Below are positions 14,633 to 22,115 of a stretch of 22,115 bases of DNA, in pieces. The position numbers and the translations under genes were made by a program. Source of the stretch: Candidatus Pelagibacter sp. (lineage in GTDB: Bacteria > Pseudomonadota > Alphaproteobacteria > Pelagibacterales > Pelagibacteraceae); assembly GCA_029941985.1 (NCBI GenBank), contig JAPYTV010000010.1:1-22115 (forward strand), in the 5' to 3' direction. The notes under the pieces were generated by a model. That model searched no databases. It was not told where the DNA came from and saw nothing but the letters and a program-made list of their open reading frames with translations. The stretch's first letter is position 1. Each line of letters begins with the position of its first letter.

Positions 14633-15884
14633 TATTAAAGAAATTAGAAACGATATTGAAAGTTTTACAAAATCTATAAAAAAAAGATATATCGACCTTG
14701 ATATTGAAGAAATTATTTTGTTAGATGAAAATAATCGAAAATTTATTCAGAAAAAAGAAAGTTTAGAAAAAGAAAAAAAAGACATTTCTAAATCAAAAAA
14801 TAAATCACTTTTTGAAAAATCAAAAAAAATTTCCATTGAAATTGAAAAAATTTCTAAATTACAATTGCTAGCTAAAATTAAACTCGATAATATTTTATCG
14901 TCAATTCCAAACATACCACATAATGATGTACCTATTGGAAAAGATGAAAATTCTAACGTTGAAATTTCAAAATCAGGAGAAATAGCTGAGTTTAATTTTA
15001 ATCCAAAATCTCATTATAAGTTAGGCGAAGATTTAGATATGTTAGATTTTGACTTAGCTACAAAAACTACTGGTTCTCGATTTGTTTTTGTCAAAGATAA
15101 ATTAGCATTATTAGAGAGGGCGCTATCTAATTTTATGCTTGATACACATATTATTAATAATGGATATAAAGAAGTTTCACCACCTTTAATAGCTACAGCT
15201 GATACCATGTTTGGAACTGGCCAATTGCCTAAATTTGAAAATGATCAATTTGAACTTAAACTTGAAGATTCACCAGAGCGAAAATTCTTAATACCGACTG
15301 CCGAAGTTATACTAACTAATACTGTTAAAAATCAAATTATAGAAAGGAAAAATTTACCCATGAGACTTGTTGCTTCAACGCCATGTTTTAGAAAAGAAGC
15401 AGGAAGTTATGGAAAAGACACTAAAGGTATGATTAGACAGCATCAATTTTACAAAGTTGAAATGGTTAGCATTGTTGAACAAGACCAATGCTTGAATGAA
15501 TTAGAAAGAATGACAGACTGTGCCACGAAAATTTTAGACCTTTTAAAACTACCTTATAGAAAAATAATTTTATGTTCAGGTGATATGGGTTTTAGTGCCG
15601 AAAAAACTTTTGATATAGAAGTATGGCTTCCTTCTGAAAGCAAATATAGAGAAATTTCAAGCTGTTCGTCTTGTAGTTCTTTTCAAGCAAGAAGAATGAA
15701 AGCTAGATATAAAAATGAAAATAGAGAAACTGTTTTTGTAGGTACTTTAAATGGGAGTGGTTTAGCAATAGGAAGAACTCTTATAGCAATAATGGAAAAT
15801 TATCAACAAAGTGACGGATCTATTATTGTTCCAGATATTTTAAGATCTTATATGAATAATATTGAAAAAATCAATAAGAATTAA
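14625..15884 (+). CDS. serS: Serine--tRNA ligase
   Basis: SerRS charges tRNA-Ser and tRNA-Sec. The 419-residue class II synthetase begins with the long antiparallel coiled-coil arm (about residues 27-105, Lys/Glu-rich), which grips the tRNA long variable arm. The catalytic domain includes TGSRFVFVKDKLALLERAL (147-165), the TAEV motif in LIPTAEVILTNT, motif 2 FRKEAGSYGKDTKGMIRQHQ, the serine-site region EISSCSSCSSFQARRMKARY, and motif 3 NGSGLAIGRTLIAIMENYQ. All are intact and the length is typical. Its start overlaps tatC by eight bases. In many alphaproteobacteria surE, pcm and a LysM/M23 peptidase gene follow serS; here only 52 bases separate it from yajC. Confidence 0.97.
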   Translation: MHNIKEIRNDIESFTKSIKKRYIDLDIEEIILLDENNRKFIQKKESLEKEKKDISKSKNKSLFEKSKKISIEIEKISKLQLLAKIKLDNILSSIPNIPHNDVPIGKDENSNVEISKSGEIAEFNFNPKSHYKLGEDLDMLDFDLATKTTGSRFVFVKDKLALLERALSNFMLDTHIINNGYKEVSPPLIATADTMFGTGQLPKFENDQFELKLEDSPERKFLIPTAEVILTNTVKNQIIERKNLPMRLVASTPCFRKEAGSYGKDTKGMIRQHQFYKVEMVSIVEQDQCLNELERMTDCATKILDLLKLPYRKIILCSGDMGFSAEKTFDIEVWLPSESKYREISSCSSCSSFQARRMKARYKNENRETVFVGTLNGSGLAIGRTLIAIMENYQQSDGSIIVPDILRSYMNNIEKINKN

Positions 15885-15886
15885 AG

Positions 15887-15932
15887 TTGTTTTAATAAAA
15901 TAGATAGTATAAGAATTCACTAAATTAAGGAG
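15887..15932 (+). promoter_or_regulatory. Possible promoter and strong ribosome-binding site of yajC-secDF
   Basis: In the 52-base gap after serS, TTGTTT (15887-15892) and TATAAG (15908-15913) are 15 bases apart, a weak promoter-like pair. TAAGGAG at 15926-15932, four bases before the yajC ATG, is the best Shine-Dalgarno match noticed in the window, where most genes have none. The ribosome site is well supported; the promoter is a guess. Confidence 0.45.
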
Positions 15933-15936
15933 ATAC

Positions 15937-16224
15937 ATGGGAAATTCAGGCATAGGTCAATTCATACCATTAATATTAATATTCGTAATATTCTATTTTT
16001 TCTTAATTAGACCCCAGCAAAAAAAAGCTAAGGAACATAAAATTATGATCGAAAACTTAAAAAGAGGAGACAAAGTTGTTACATCTGGTGGTATTATAGG
16101 AATAGTTGAAAGAGTTATTGATAATGACAAAGTTGAAGTTGAAATAGCTGAAAATGTCAAAGTTGAAATTATTAAATCTTCAGGTATCCAAGGTCTATTA
16201 AACACTACTGAAATAAAAAAATAA
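15937..16224 (+). CDS. yajC: Preprotein translocase accessory subunit YajC
   Basis: YajC is a small one-span subunit of the SecDF-YajC complex that associates with SecYEG and YidC. The 95-residue protein has a hydrophobic segment at about residues 6-23 followed by the highly conserved IRPQQKKAKEHK (24-35), then GDKVVTSGGIIGIV (about 47-60) and a small beta-rich C-terminal domain. Length and motifs are typical. A strong Shine-Dalgarno sequence ends four bases before the ATG. secD follows after 12 bases, forming the conserved yajC-secD-secF operon. Confidence 0.96.
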   Translation: MGNSGIGQFIPLILIFVIFYFFLIRPQQKKAKEHKIMIENLKRGDKVVTSGGIIGIVERVIDNDKVEVEIAENVKVEIIKSSGIQGLLNTTEIKK

Positions 16225-16236
16225 CATTAAGATAAA

Positions 16237-17790
16237 GTGTTATACTTTTCCAAATTAAGAATTATTTTAGTATCGATCATTACATTATTGTTTGTTTATA
16301 TAGCTTCATCAAATTTTATTAGATTTGATGATGTTTTTTTTAATAAAAAAATTAATTTAGGATTAGATTTACAGGGAGGGTCTTATCTTCTGCTAGAAAT
16401 TGATAATGATCCAATTTTAATTCAAAAATTACAAATTACAACAACAACTATTAGAAATTATTTAAAAAATAAAGATATTATTTTTAAAGATTTGAAAATT
16501 GTTGACAAAAATATTTTTTTTCAAATTAATAGAGCAGATCAAGAAAAAGTAAAATTATTATTTACAGAAAGTGAAAGTGAAATTAACCCATATTATCCCC
16601 AATACAAATCTCACCAATTTGATTTAACAATTAATAATGAAGAATTTAGATTAGAATTTTCAAAGTATGGACTAATAGAAATCAGAACCTCATCTCAAGA
16701 TCAAGCGATAGAAATAGTAAGGAGAAGAGTTGATGAAATAGGTACTAATGAACCTAATATACTTAAGAGAGGAAACAATAGAATTTTAGTAGAATTACCT
16801 GGCTTAGATGACCCAATGAGAATTAAGTCTTTGTTAGGAAAAACTGCCAATTTAACTTTTAGATTTATTACACAAAATAGTAATGAAACTTTTGGTGCTG
16901 AAAAACTATCATATGAAGATGGATCTACAGATTCTTTAGTTAGTAAAAGAATTATCCTTAGTGGAGAAAATTTGCTAGATGCTCAACCTAAAGTGGATAA
17001 TCAGACAAATGAAACCATTGTCTCCTTTACGCTTGATAGAGTTGGTTCAAAAAGATTTGGTAAAGCGACAACTTCCGGAATTGGTAAGCAGTTAGCTATT
17101 GTATTAGATGGTAAAATTATCAGTGCGCCAGTAATTAGAGATGCAATAGTAAGTGGCTCAGGGCAAATTAGTGGAAATTTTACATTCCAATCAGCTACCG
17201 ATTTAGCTTTATTATTAAGATCTGGTGCCTTACCTGCACCACTTGAAATTATTGAAGAAAGAACGGTTGGACCAGACTTAGGTCAAGACTCGATAAATGC
17301 TGGAATTATAGCTCTGTTAATAGGTTTTTTACTTGTAATTATATTTATGTTTTTTAAATATAGGATATTTGGTTTGATTGCTAATATCACATTATTAATA
17401 AATTTATTTCTCCTAATTGGTATACTTACTTTATTTGAGGCAACCTTAACTTTACCTGGTATTGCAGGTATTATTTTAACAGTTGGCATGGCCGTTGATG
17501 CAAATGTTTTAATTTTTGAAAGAATTAAAGAAGAAAGTAAAAATGAAAAAAATAATATTATTTCTTTTGATAGTGGCTATGTAAGGTCCAAAACAGCAAT
17601 TATAGATGCGAATATTACAACATTATTAGCTGCAACAATCTTATTTGTAATGGGTTCTGGACCTATAAAAGGATTTTCTGTTACTCTTGGAGTTGGTATA
17701 TTTACAACTTTATTTTCTGTTTATTTCATTGCACGACTTTTAACCAGTATCTACGTATTAAAAAATAAGGATAAAGAGAATTTAATTTAA
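16237..17790 (+). CDS. secD: Protein translocase subunit SecD
   Basis: SecD with SecF uses the proton-motive force to pull exported proteins through SecYEG. The 517-residue protein has a first membrane span at about 8-24, then the D1 motif LGLDLQGGSYLLLEID (41-56). The periplasmic P1 region includes DEIGTNEPNILKRGNNRILV and ELPGLDDPMRIKSLLGKTA, followed by GKIISAPVIRDAIVSGSGQI. After VGPDLGQDSI (about 345) come five C-terminal spans of the RND type, including TVGMAVDANVLIFERIKEE, whose Asp belongs to the conserved proton-relay region. It is shorter than E. coli SecD (615) but typical of alphaproteobacteria. The start is GTG at 16237; no earlier ATG suits. secF begins one base after the stop. 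Confidence 0.96.
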   Translation: MLYFSKLRIILVSIITLLFVYIASSNFIRFDDVFFNKKINLGLDLQGGSYLLLEIDNDPILIQKLQITTTTIRNYLKNKDIIFKDLKIVDKNIFFQINRADQEKVKLLFTESESEINPYYPQYKSHQFDLTINNEEFRLEFSKYGLIEIRTSSQDQAIEIVRRRVDEIGTNEPNILKRGNNRILVELPGLDDPMRIKSLLGKTANLTFRFITQNSNETFGAEKLSYEDGSTDSLVSKRIILSGENLLDAQPKVDNQTNETIVSFTLDRVGSKRFGKATTSGIGKQLAIVLDGKIISAPVIRDAIVSGSGQISGNFTFQSATDLALLLRSGALPAPLEIIEERTVGPDLGQDSINAGIIALLIGFLLVIIFMFFKYRIFGLIANITLLINLFLLIGILTLFEATLTLPGIAGIILTVGMAVDANVLIFERIKEESKNEKNNIISFDSGYVRSKTAIIDANITTLLAATILFVMGSGPIKGFSVTLGVGIFTTLFSVYFIARLLTSIYVLKNKDKENLI

Positions 17791-17791
17791 T

Positions 17792-18679
17792 ATGATTAAT
17801 TTTAATAAATTTTATAAACCATTTAATATTATATCAATTATTCTAGTAACTGTTTCAATCTTTCTATTAATATTCAAAGGTCTTAATTTTGGTGTAGATT
17901 TCAAAGGTGGCACTTTGATAGAGTTAAGAACTACTGATCATCAAGTCACAATATCTACATTAAGACAATCATTATCAAAGATGAATTTGGGTGATGTTAA
18001 TGTTAAAAAATTTGGTAATGAAAATGATTTTTTAATTAAATTTGAAAAAAAAAATAATGACATTAATATGATTGAATTAATTAAAAATGATTTGTCAAAA
18101 ACAATAGGTAATAATTTTAACTTTAGAAGAGTAGAAAATGTTGGACCAAAAGTAAGTTCAGAACTTTTAAAATCAGGCGTTATAGCTATCTTTTTATCAT
18201 TAGTTGTGATGTTGTTTTATATATGGATAAGATTTGAGTGGCAATTTAGCTTGGGTGCAATTTTGGCATTATTTCATGATGTTACAATCACATTGGGTAT
18301 TTTTTCTTTATTCAATTTAGAAATTAATCTTTCTATTGTAGCTGCTGTATTAACAATAGTTGGTTATTCAATGAATGATACTGTTGTTATTTTTGACCGT
18401 GTAAGAGAAAATTTAAGAAAATACTCTGATATAAAAATTTATGAACTAACAAATATTTCTATTAATGAAACATTATCAAGAACAATTATAACTTCAGTAA
18501 CAACATTGCTTGCTTTAGTATCAATATATTTATTTGGTGGTGAAATACTAAAAGGTTTTTCTTTAGCTATGATTTTAGGTGTTTTATTTGGTACTTATTC
18601 GTCAATATATATAGCTAACGCAGTTTTAGTTGGTCTCAAAGTGAGTCAAAAAACAGTTCTTAAGGAAGATAGTAATTAA
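17792..18679 (+). CDS. secF: Protein translocase subunit SecF
   Basis: SecF is the partner of SecD in the proton-driven export motor. The 295-residue protein has a first span at about 12-29, the D1-like motif NFGVDFKGGTLIEL (32-45), a short periplasmic domain, and VGPKVSSELLKSGVIAIFLS from about residue 115. Four to five further spans follow, including the conserved VGYSMNDTVVIFDRVRENLR with its functional Asp and Arg. Family size is about 300, so it is complete. It is the last gene of the yajC-secD-secF operon. Its TAA stop overlaps, on the TTAA tetramer at 18676-18679, with the stop of the opposite-strand PuuD-like gene, so no intergenic terminator exists. Confidence 0.96.
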   Translation: MINFNKFYKPFNIISIILVTVSIFLLIFKGLNFGVDFKGGTLIELRTTDHQVTISTLRQSLSKMNLGDVNVKKFGNENDFLIKFEKKNNDINMIELIKNDLSKTIGNNFNFRRVENVGPKVSSELLKSGVIAIFLSLVVMLFYIWIRFEWQFSLGAILALFHDVTITLGIFSLFNLEINLSIVAAVLTIVGYSMNDTVVIFDRVRENLRKYSDIKIYELTNISINETLSRTIITSVTTLLALVSIYLFGGEILKGFSLAMILGVLFGTYSSIYIANAVLVGLKVSQKTVLKEDSN

Positions 18680-19278
18680 TATAAATTTTGTGCCGCTACC
18701 ATTGTAAGCAACATTGGAAGTGATAATAAAGTATTTGTTCTTGAAAATAACATTGCTGTTCTTGCTGATTTAGCTTTTATATCTGGTTCACATTCAACTA
18801 TGCCTAAAGCTCTTTTTTGGTTTGGCCAAATAATAAACCAAACATTAAAGGCCATGTATAAACCTAACCACATACCAAGGCCAATTGCAGTATTTTTTCC
18901 ACCACCAGAAGTAATTCCTAAAGTCATTGCATCATGAAGGTAGCCATTTAATGTTGCTAAAAGAATACCTGAAATAATAGTTAATAAAGCTGCCCATCTA
19001 AAATAAAATAAAGCAGCAGGAGCAATTACTTTACCAATAGCAGGTTTTTGTTCATCTGGAATTTTAGCCATATTAGGTATTTGAACAAAGTTAAAATACC
19101 AAAGTAAACCAATCCACATTATAGCTACAGTTACATGAATAACTCTTACTAACCAACTCCAAAAATATACATCAAATTCAAAGCCATCATTTATAAAAAA
19201 TAAACCTAAAAAAACAATTATAGATAGACCCAAAGAAGCATGAACTGTTTTAGATAATGATGAAAGTAAATTACTCAT
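18676..19278 (-). CDS. PuuD-like (urate hydroxylase N-terminal-type) membrane protein without cytochrome domain
   Basis: This 200-residue integral membrane protein has about five hydrophobic segments (roughly 14-29, 42-62, 88-110, 131-151, 181-197). The blocks WLVRVIHVTVAIMWIGLLWY (42-61) with FNFVQIP after it, FRWAALLTIISGILLATLNG, and NVWFIIWPNQKRALG match, from memory, the membrane domain of PuuD, the membrane-bound urate hydroxylase. Characterised PuuD is about twice as long and ends in a cytochrome c domain; here no CxxCH heme site is present and the protein stops after five spans. His13, His48 and His115 are present as possible ligands. No purine-catabolism gene is nearby. Urate oxidation is thus uncertain; it may be a heme- or quinone-linked membrane protein of the same superfamily. 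It lies 39 bases downstream of uvrA, possibly co-transcribed. Confidence 0.75.
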   Translation of the reverse strand: MSNLLSSLSKTVHASLGLSIIVFLGLFFINDGFEFDVYFWSWLVRVIHVTVAIMWIGLLWYFNFVQIPNMAKIPDEQKPAIGKVIAPAALFYFRWAALLTIISGILLATLNGYLHDAMTLGITSGGGKNTAIGLGMWLGLYMAFNVWFIIWPNQKRALGIVECEPDIKAKSARTAMLFSRTNTLLSLPMLLTMVAAQNLY

Positions 19279-19317
19279 GATTTATATGTTTATACACTAA
19301 ATTAATAATTTTTTAAC

Positions 19318-22115
19318 TTAATTTTTAAATTTTTCAAGTAACATTGGTTTTAAAAATTCTCCAGTATAACTCCCTTTTAAATTGATAATTTCTTCTGGTT
19401 TGCCTTCGGCTATAATATTTCCACCTTTAACACCACCTTCAGGGCCCATATCAACAATATAATCTGCTGTTTTAATAACATCTAAATTATGTTCAATTAC
19501 AACGACTGTATTTCCAAGGGATACAAAAGTATGTAAAATTTCTAATAATTTTTTAATGTCATGTTGATGTAATCCTGTAGTGGGCTCATCAAGAATATAC
19601 ATTGTTCTTCCTGTTGATTTTTTTGATAATTCTTTAGCAAGTTTAATTCTTTGTGCTTCACCACCTGATAGTGTTGTAGCTTGTTGTCCAATTTTTATAT
19701 AACCTAAACCAACTTTTTTAAGAGTTAGTAACTTAGATTTGATATTTGAAATATTTTCAAAATAATCACAACCTTCATCTACCGACATATTTAAAACATC
19801 AGCTATACTTTTGTCTTTAAATTTTATTTCAAGTGTTTCTCGATTATATCTTGTTCCTTTACATTCATCACATTGTATGTAGACATCTGGTAAAAAGTGC
19901 ATTTCATATGTTATTACACCATCGCCTTCACAAGCTTCACATCTTCCTCCTCTAACATTAAATGAAAATCTACCTGGTTTATATCCTCTCGTTTTAGATT
20001 CCGGTAAAGCTGTAAACCAATCTCTTATTGGTCCAAATGCTCCTGTATAAGTAGCAGGATTTGATCTTGGTGTTCTTCCAATTGGTGATTGATCTATGTC
20101 AATTATTTTATCTATAAGCTCAACTCCTTTATAGCTCTTGAATGCCTTTGGAATTTTTCTAGCTTTATTATTTAAAGTTAAATTAAGAGCATGGTATAAT
20201 GTTTGTAGAATTAAAGTTGATTTGCCACTACCAGAAACTCCTGTTACGCATGTAAAACTCCCTAGTGGTATTTTAAGATTTACATTATTTAAATTGTTAC
20301 CACTAGCACCAATGATTTCAACAAACCTGCCATTTTTAGCTAATCTCCTCTTCCTAGGAATTTCTATGAATTTTTTATGCGACAAGTATTGACCTGTAAT
20401 ACTAGTTTTATTTTTTAATATGTCTTGATAAGTACCTTCTGCTATAACGCGTCCACCATTAGCTCCAGCTTCTGGACCTAGATCAATTATATGATCAGCA
20501 CTTTCTATTGTTTCAGTATCATGCTCTACAACAATAACTGTATTGCCTAAATCTCTTAGTTTTTTTAACGCATTAATTAATTTAACATTATCTTTTTGAT
20601 GTAATCCAATAGAAGGTTCGTCTAAAACGTATAGCACTCCAGTTAAACCAGATCCTATCTGTGAGGCAAGTCTAATTCTTTGAGCCTCACCACCAGATAA
20701 TGTTCCAGATTCCCTAGATAGAGTTAAATAATCTAAACCTACATTTAATAAAAAATTAAGTCTTTCATTAATTTCTTTTAAAATATGTTCTGCTATTTTA
20801 AACTGTTTTTTATCAAGTTTTACTTCTAGTTCTTTAAACCATTGAGCAGCGTTAAGAATTGATTTTTTTGTTACATCACTAATATTAAGGTTATTAATTT
20901 TGATACATAAAGCTTCTTCTTTAAGCCTATTTCCATTACAGCCTTCACAATCAGAATCTGATTGATATTCGGCAATTACCTCTCTTTTCCAATCACTGTC
21001 AGATTCAAGAAACCTTCTTTCTAAATTATTTATAACACCTTCAAAAGTTTTTTTATGAGAGTATTTTTCATAGCCATCATCATAATTAAATTTAATTTCC
21101 TCTTCATCTGATCCAAATAAAATTATATCTTTAATTTTTTTTGAAAGTTTTTTCCATTTTTCATCTAGTGAGAAACTATAATGTTTAGCTATTGAAGCTA
21201 ACGTTTGAGCATAATATAAAGTTGTTGATTTGGCCCATGGCTCTATTGCTCCATCTGCTATACTTATCTTATCGTTTGGAACAACTAAATTTGGATCAAC
21301 ATTTAATTTTATACCTATACCTTCGCATTCAGCACATGCTCCATAGGGACTATTAAATGAAAATAACCTAGGTTCAATTTCTTCAATGGTAAATCCACTT
21401 TCTGGACAGGCAAATTTTGTAGAATAAACTAATTTTTCAATTTTTCTAAATTTTTGAGGAAGTGTTTCATTTTCATATTCTACAAACAATAAACCATTAG
21501 ATAAATTTATTGCTGACTCTATACTCTCAGCTAATCTATTGCCAAGTCTTGAACTAAGAACAATTCTATCTACTAAAACTGAAATATCATGTTTAATTTT
21601 TTTATCTAAATCAGGTACTTTTTCTATATCGTATAATTTTTCATCAATTCTAATTTTTCTAAATCCTCTTCTTTTATAACCAAGTATATCCTTTTTATAT
21701 TCACCTTTACGACCCCTCACTACAGGAGCATAGAGATATATGGTTGATTTTTTTGGGAGCTTTTTAATAAGATCAACAATTTGAGTTATAGTTTGAGATG
21801 TGATTGGTTTACCAGTAAATGGTGAGTAGGGTATTCCTGCTCTTGCAAATAAAACTCTCATGTAATCATATATCTCTGTAACTGTTGCAACTGTTGATCT
21901 GGGATTTTTAGATGCATTTTTTTGTTCAATTGCTATAGCTGGACTCAAACCTTCAATTAAATCAACATTAGGTTTTTTCATTTTGTCCAAAAACTGCCTT
22001 GCATAAGCTGATAAACTTTCAACATATCTTCTTTGACCTTCTGCATAAATTGTATCAAACGCTAAGGATGATTTTCCTGAGCCTGAAAGACCAGTAATTA
22101 CCACAAATTGATCTT
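19318..22115 (-). CDS. uvrA: Excinuclease ABC subunit A (5' end outside window)
   Basis: UvrA dimers scan DNA for damage and load UvrB in nucleotide-excision repair. The visible 931 residues begin in frame at the window edge (DQFVVITGLSGSGKSS), so roughly the first 25-30 residues are missing. Two ABC modules are seen: Walker A GLSGSGKSS near 22062-22092 and GVSGSGKST near 20216-20245; signatures LSGGEAQRIRLA (about 20660-20702) and LSGGEAQRIKLA (about 19640-19675), each followed by a Walker B LDEP. The C-terminal zinc module CEAC...CDEC (about 19866-19937) that reads DNA is complete. In the first zinc module the leading pair is CPES, with Ser (21397-21399) where E. coli has the second Cys; the trailing pair CAEC is intact. 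I believe this Ser is common in alphaproteobacteria. A PuuD-like gene follows 39 bases downstream. Confidence 0.97.
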   Translation of the reverse strand, partial: DQFVVITGLSGSGKSSLAFDTIYAEGQRRYVESLSAYARQFLDKMKKPNVDLIEGLSPAIAIEQKNASKNPRSTVATVTEIYDYMRVLFARAGIPYSPFTGKPITSQTITQIVDLIKKLPKKSTIYLYAPVVRGRKGEYKKDILGYKRRGFRKIRIDEKLYDIEKVPDLDKKIKHDISVLVDRIVLSSRLGNRLAESIESAINLSNGLLFVEYENETLPQKFRKIEKLVYSTKFACPESGFTIEEIEPRLFSFNSPYGACAECEGIGIKLNVDPNLVVPNDKISIADGAIEPWAKSTTLYYAQTLASIAKHYSFSLDEKWKKLSKKIKDIILFGSDEEEIKFNYDDGYEKYSHKKTFEGVINNLERRFLESDSDWKREVIAEYQSDSDCEGCNGNRLKEEALCIKINNLNISDVTKKSILNAAQWFKELEVKLDKKQFKIAEHILKEINERLNFLLNVGLDYLTLSRESGTLSGGEAQRIRLASQIGSGLTGVLYVLDEPSIGLHQKDNVKLINALKKLRDLGNTVIVVEHDTETIESADHIIDLGPEAGANGGRVIAEGTYQDILKNKTSITGQYLSHKKFIEIPRKRRLAKNGRFVEIIGASGNNLNNVNLKIPLGSFTCVTGVSGSGKSTLILQTLYHALNLTLNNKARKIPKAFKSYKGVELIDKIIDIDQSPIGRTPRSNPATYTGAFGPIRDWFTALPESKTRGYKPGRFSFNVRGGRCEACEGDGVITYEMHFLPDVYIQCDECKGTRYNRETLEIKFKDKSIADVLNMSVDEGCDYFENISNIKSKLLTLKKVGLGYIKIGQQATTLSGGEAQRIKLAKELSKKSTGRTMYILDEPTTGLHQHDIKKLLEILHTFVSLGNTVVVIEHNLDVIKTADYIVDMGPEGGVKGGNIIAEGKPEEIINLKGSYTGEFLKPMLLEKFKN

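Noticed and set aside
20138..20392. Plus-strand ORF inside uvrA
   Set aside because: Antisense to the well-conserved second Walker A region; no independent evidence for a gene.
22102..22104. GTG as a start for uvrA
   Set aside because: Upstream in-frame codons encode DQF, matching the normal residues before the first Walker A; the gene simply continues past the window.
1..22115. CRISPR arrays, insertion sequences, prophage or toxin-antitoxin genes
   Set aside because: No spaced direct repeats, transposase motifs, terminal inverted repeats or phage genes were seen; nearly all the sequence is conserved housekeeping coding DNA.

Overview
The window is a very AT-rich, tightly packed bacterial chromosome segment that looks like a free-living, streamlined alphaproteobacterium, most likely of the SAR11/Pelagibacterales type. 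Three things point there. Proteins are rich in Lys, Asn and Ile, and genes overlap or abut almost everywhere. The order erpA | dgt-argS-(SPOR slot)-nagZ-scpA-scpB-tatA-tatB-tatC-serS-yajC-secD-secF is a classic alphaproteobacterial arrangement. Biosynthetic and transport genes (ilvD, manC, a PiT-like permease, an imino-acid reductase) argue against an obligate intracellular lineage of similar base composition. No composition count or database search was run; the lineage is inferred from gene order and protein motifs.

Layout. Positions 1-4020 (+): the 3' part of valS, then ilvD and manC, each starting inside the stop codon of the gene before (TAATG junctions). Positions 4106-5071 (-): a diverged PiT-family permease, transcribed toward manC. 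Positions 5072-5374: the only non-coding stretch over 300 bases, an AT-rich divergent promoter region. Positions 5375-6753 (+): an unrecognised 125-residue membrane protein, then a DpkA-like imino-acid reductase. Positions 6745-7838 (-): xthA and erpA, with xthA starting inside the erpA stop. A 50-base divergent region with a perfect 8-bp dyad separates erpA from dgt.

Positions 7889-15884 (+) form a near-continuous run: dgt, argS, a small membrane protein in the usual SPOR-domain position, nagZ, scpA, scpB, tatA, tatB, tatC and serS. It combines nucleotide pool control, two aminoacyl-tRNA synthetases, peptidoglycan recycling, chromosome organisation and folded-protein export. After 52 bases comes the Sec accessory operon yajC-secD-secF (15937-18679). 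Positions 18676-22115 (-) hold uvrA (5' end outside the window) and, downstream of it, a 200-residue membrane protein resembling the membrane part of urate hydroxylase PuuD.

The region is mainly housekeeping. I found no CRISPR array, mobile element, prophage, tRNA or rRNA, and no convincing new multi-gene system. The observations most worth a second look are: the PiT-like gene divergent from an unknown small membrane protein; the PuuD-like protein without a cytochrome domain; the shrunken protein in the SPOR slot; a compact ManC that lacks its middle linker domain; an in-frame 30-nt tandem duplication in tatA; and the dyad between erpA and dgt.
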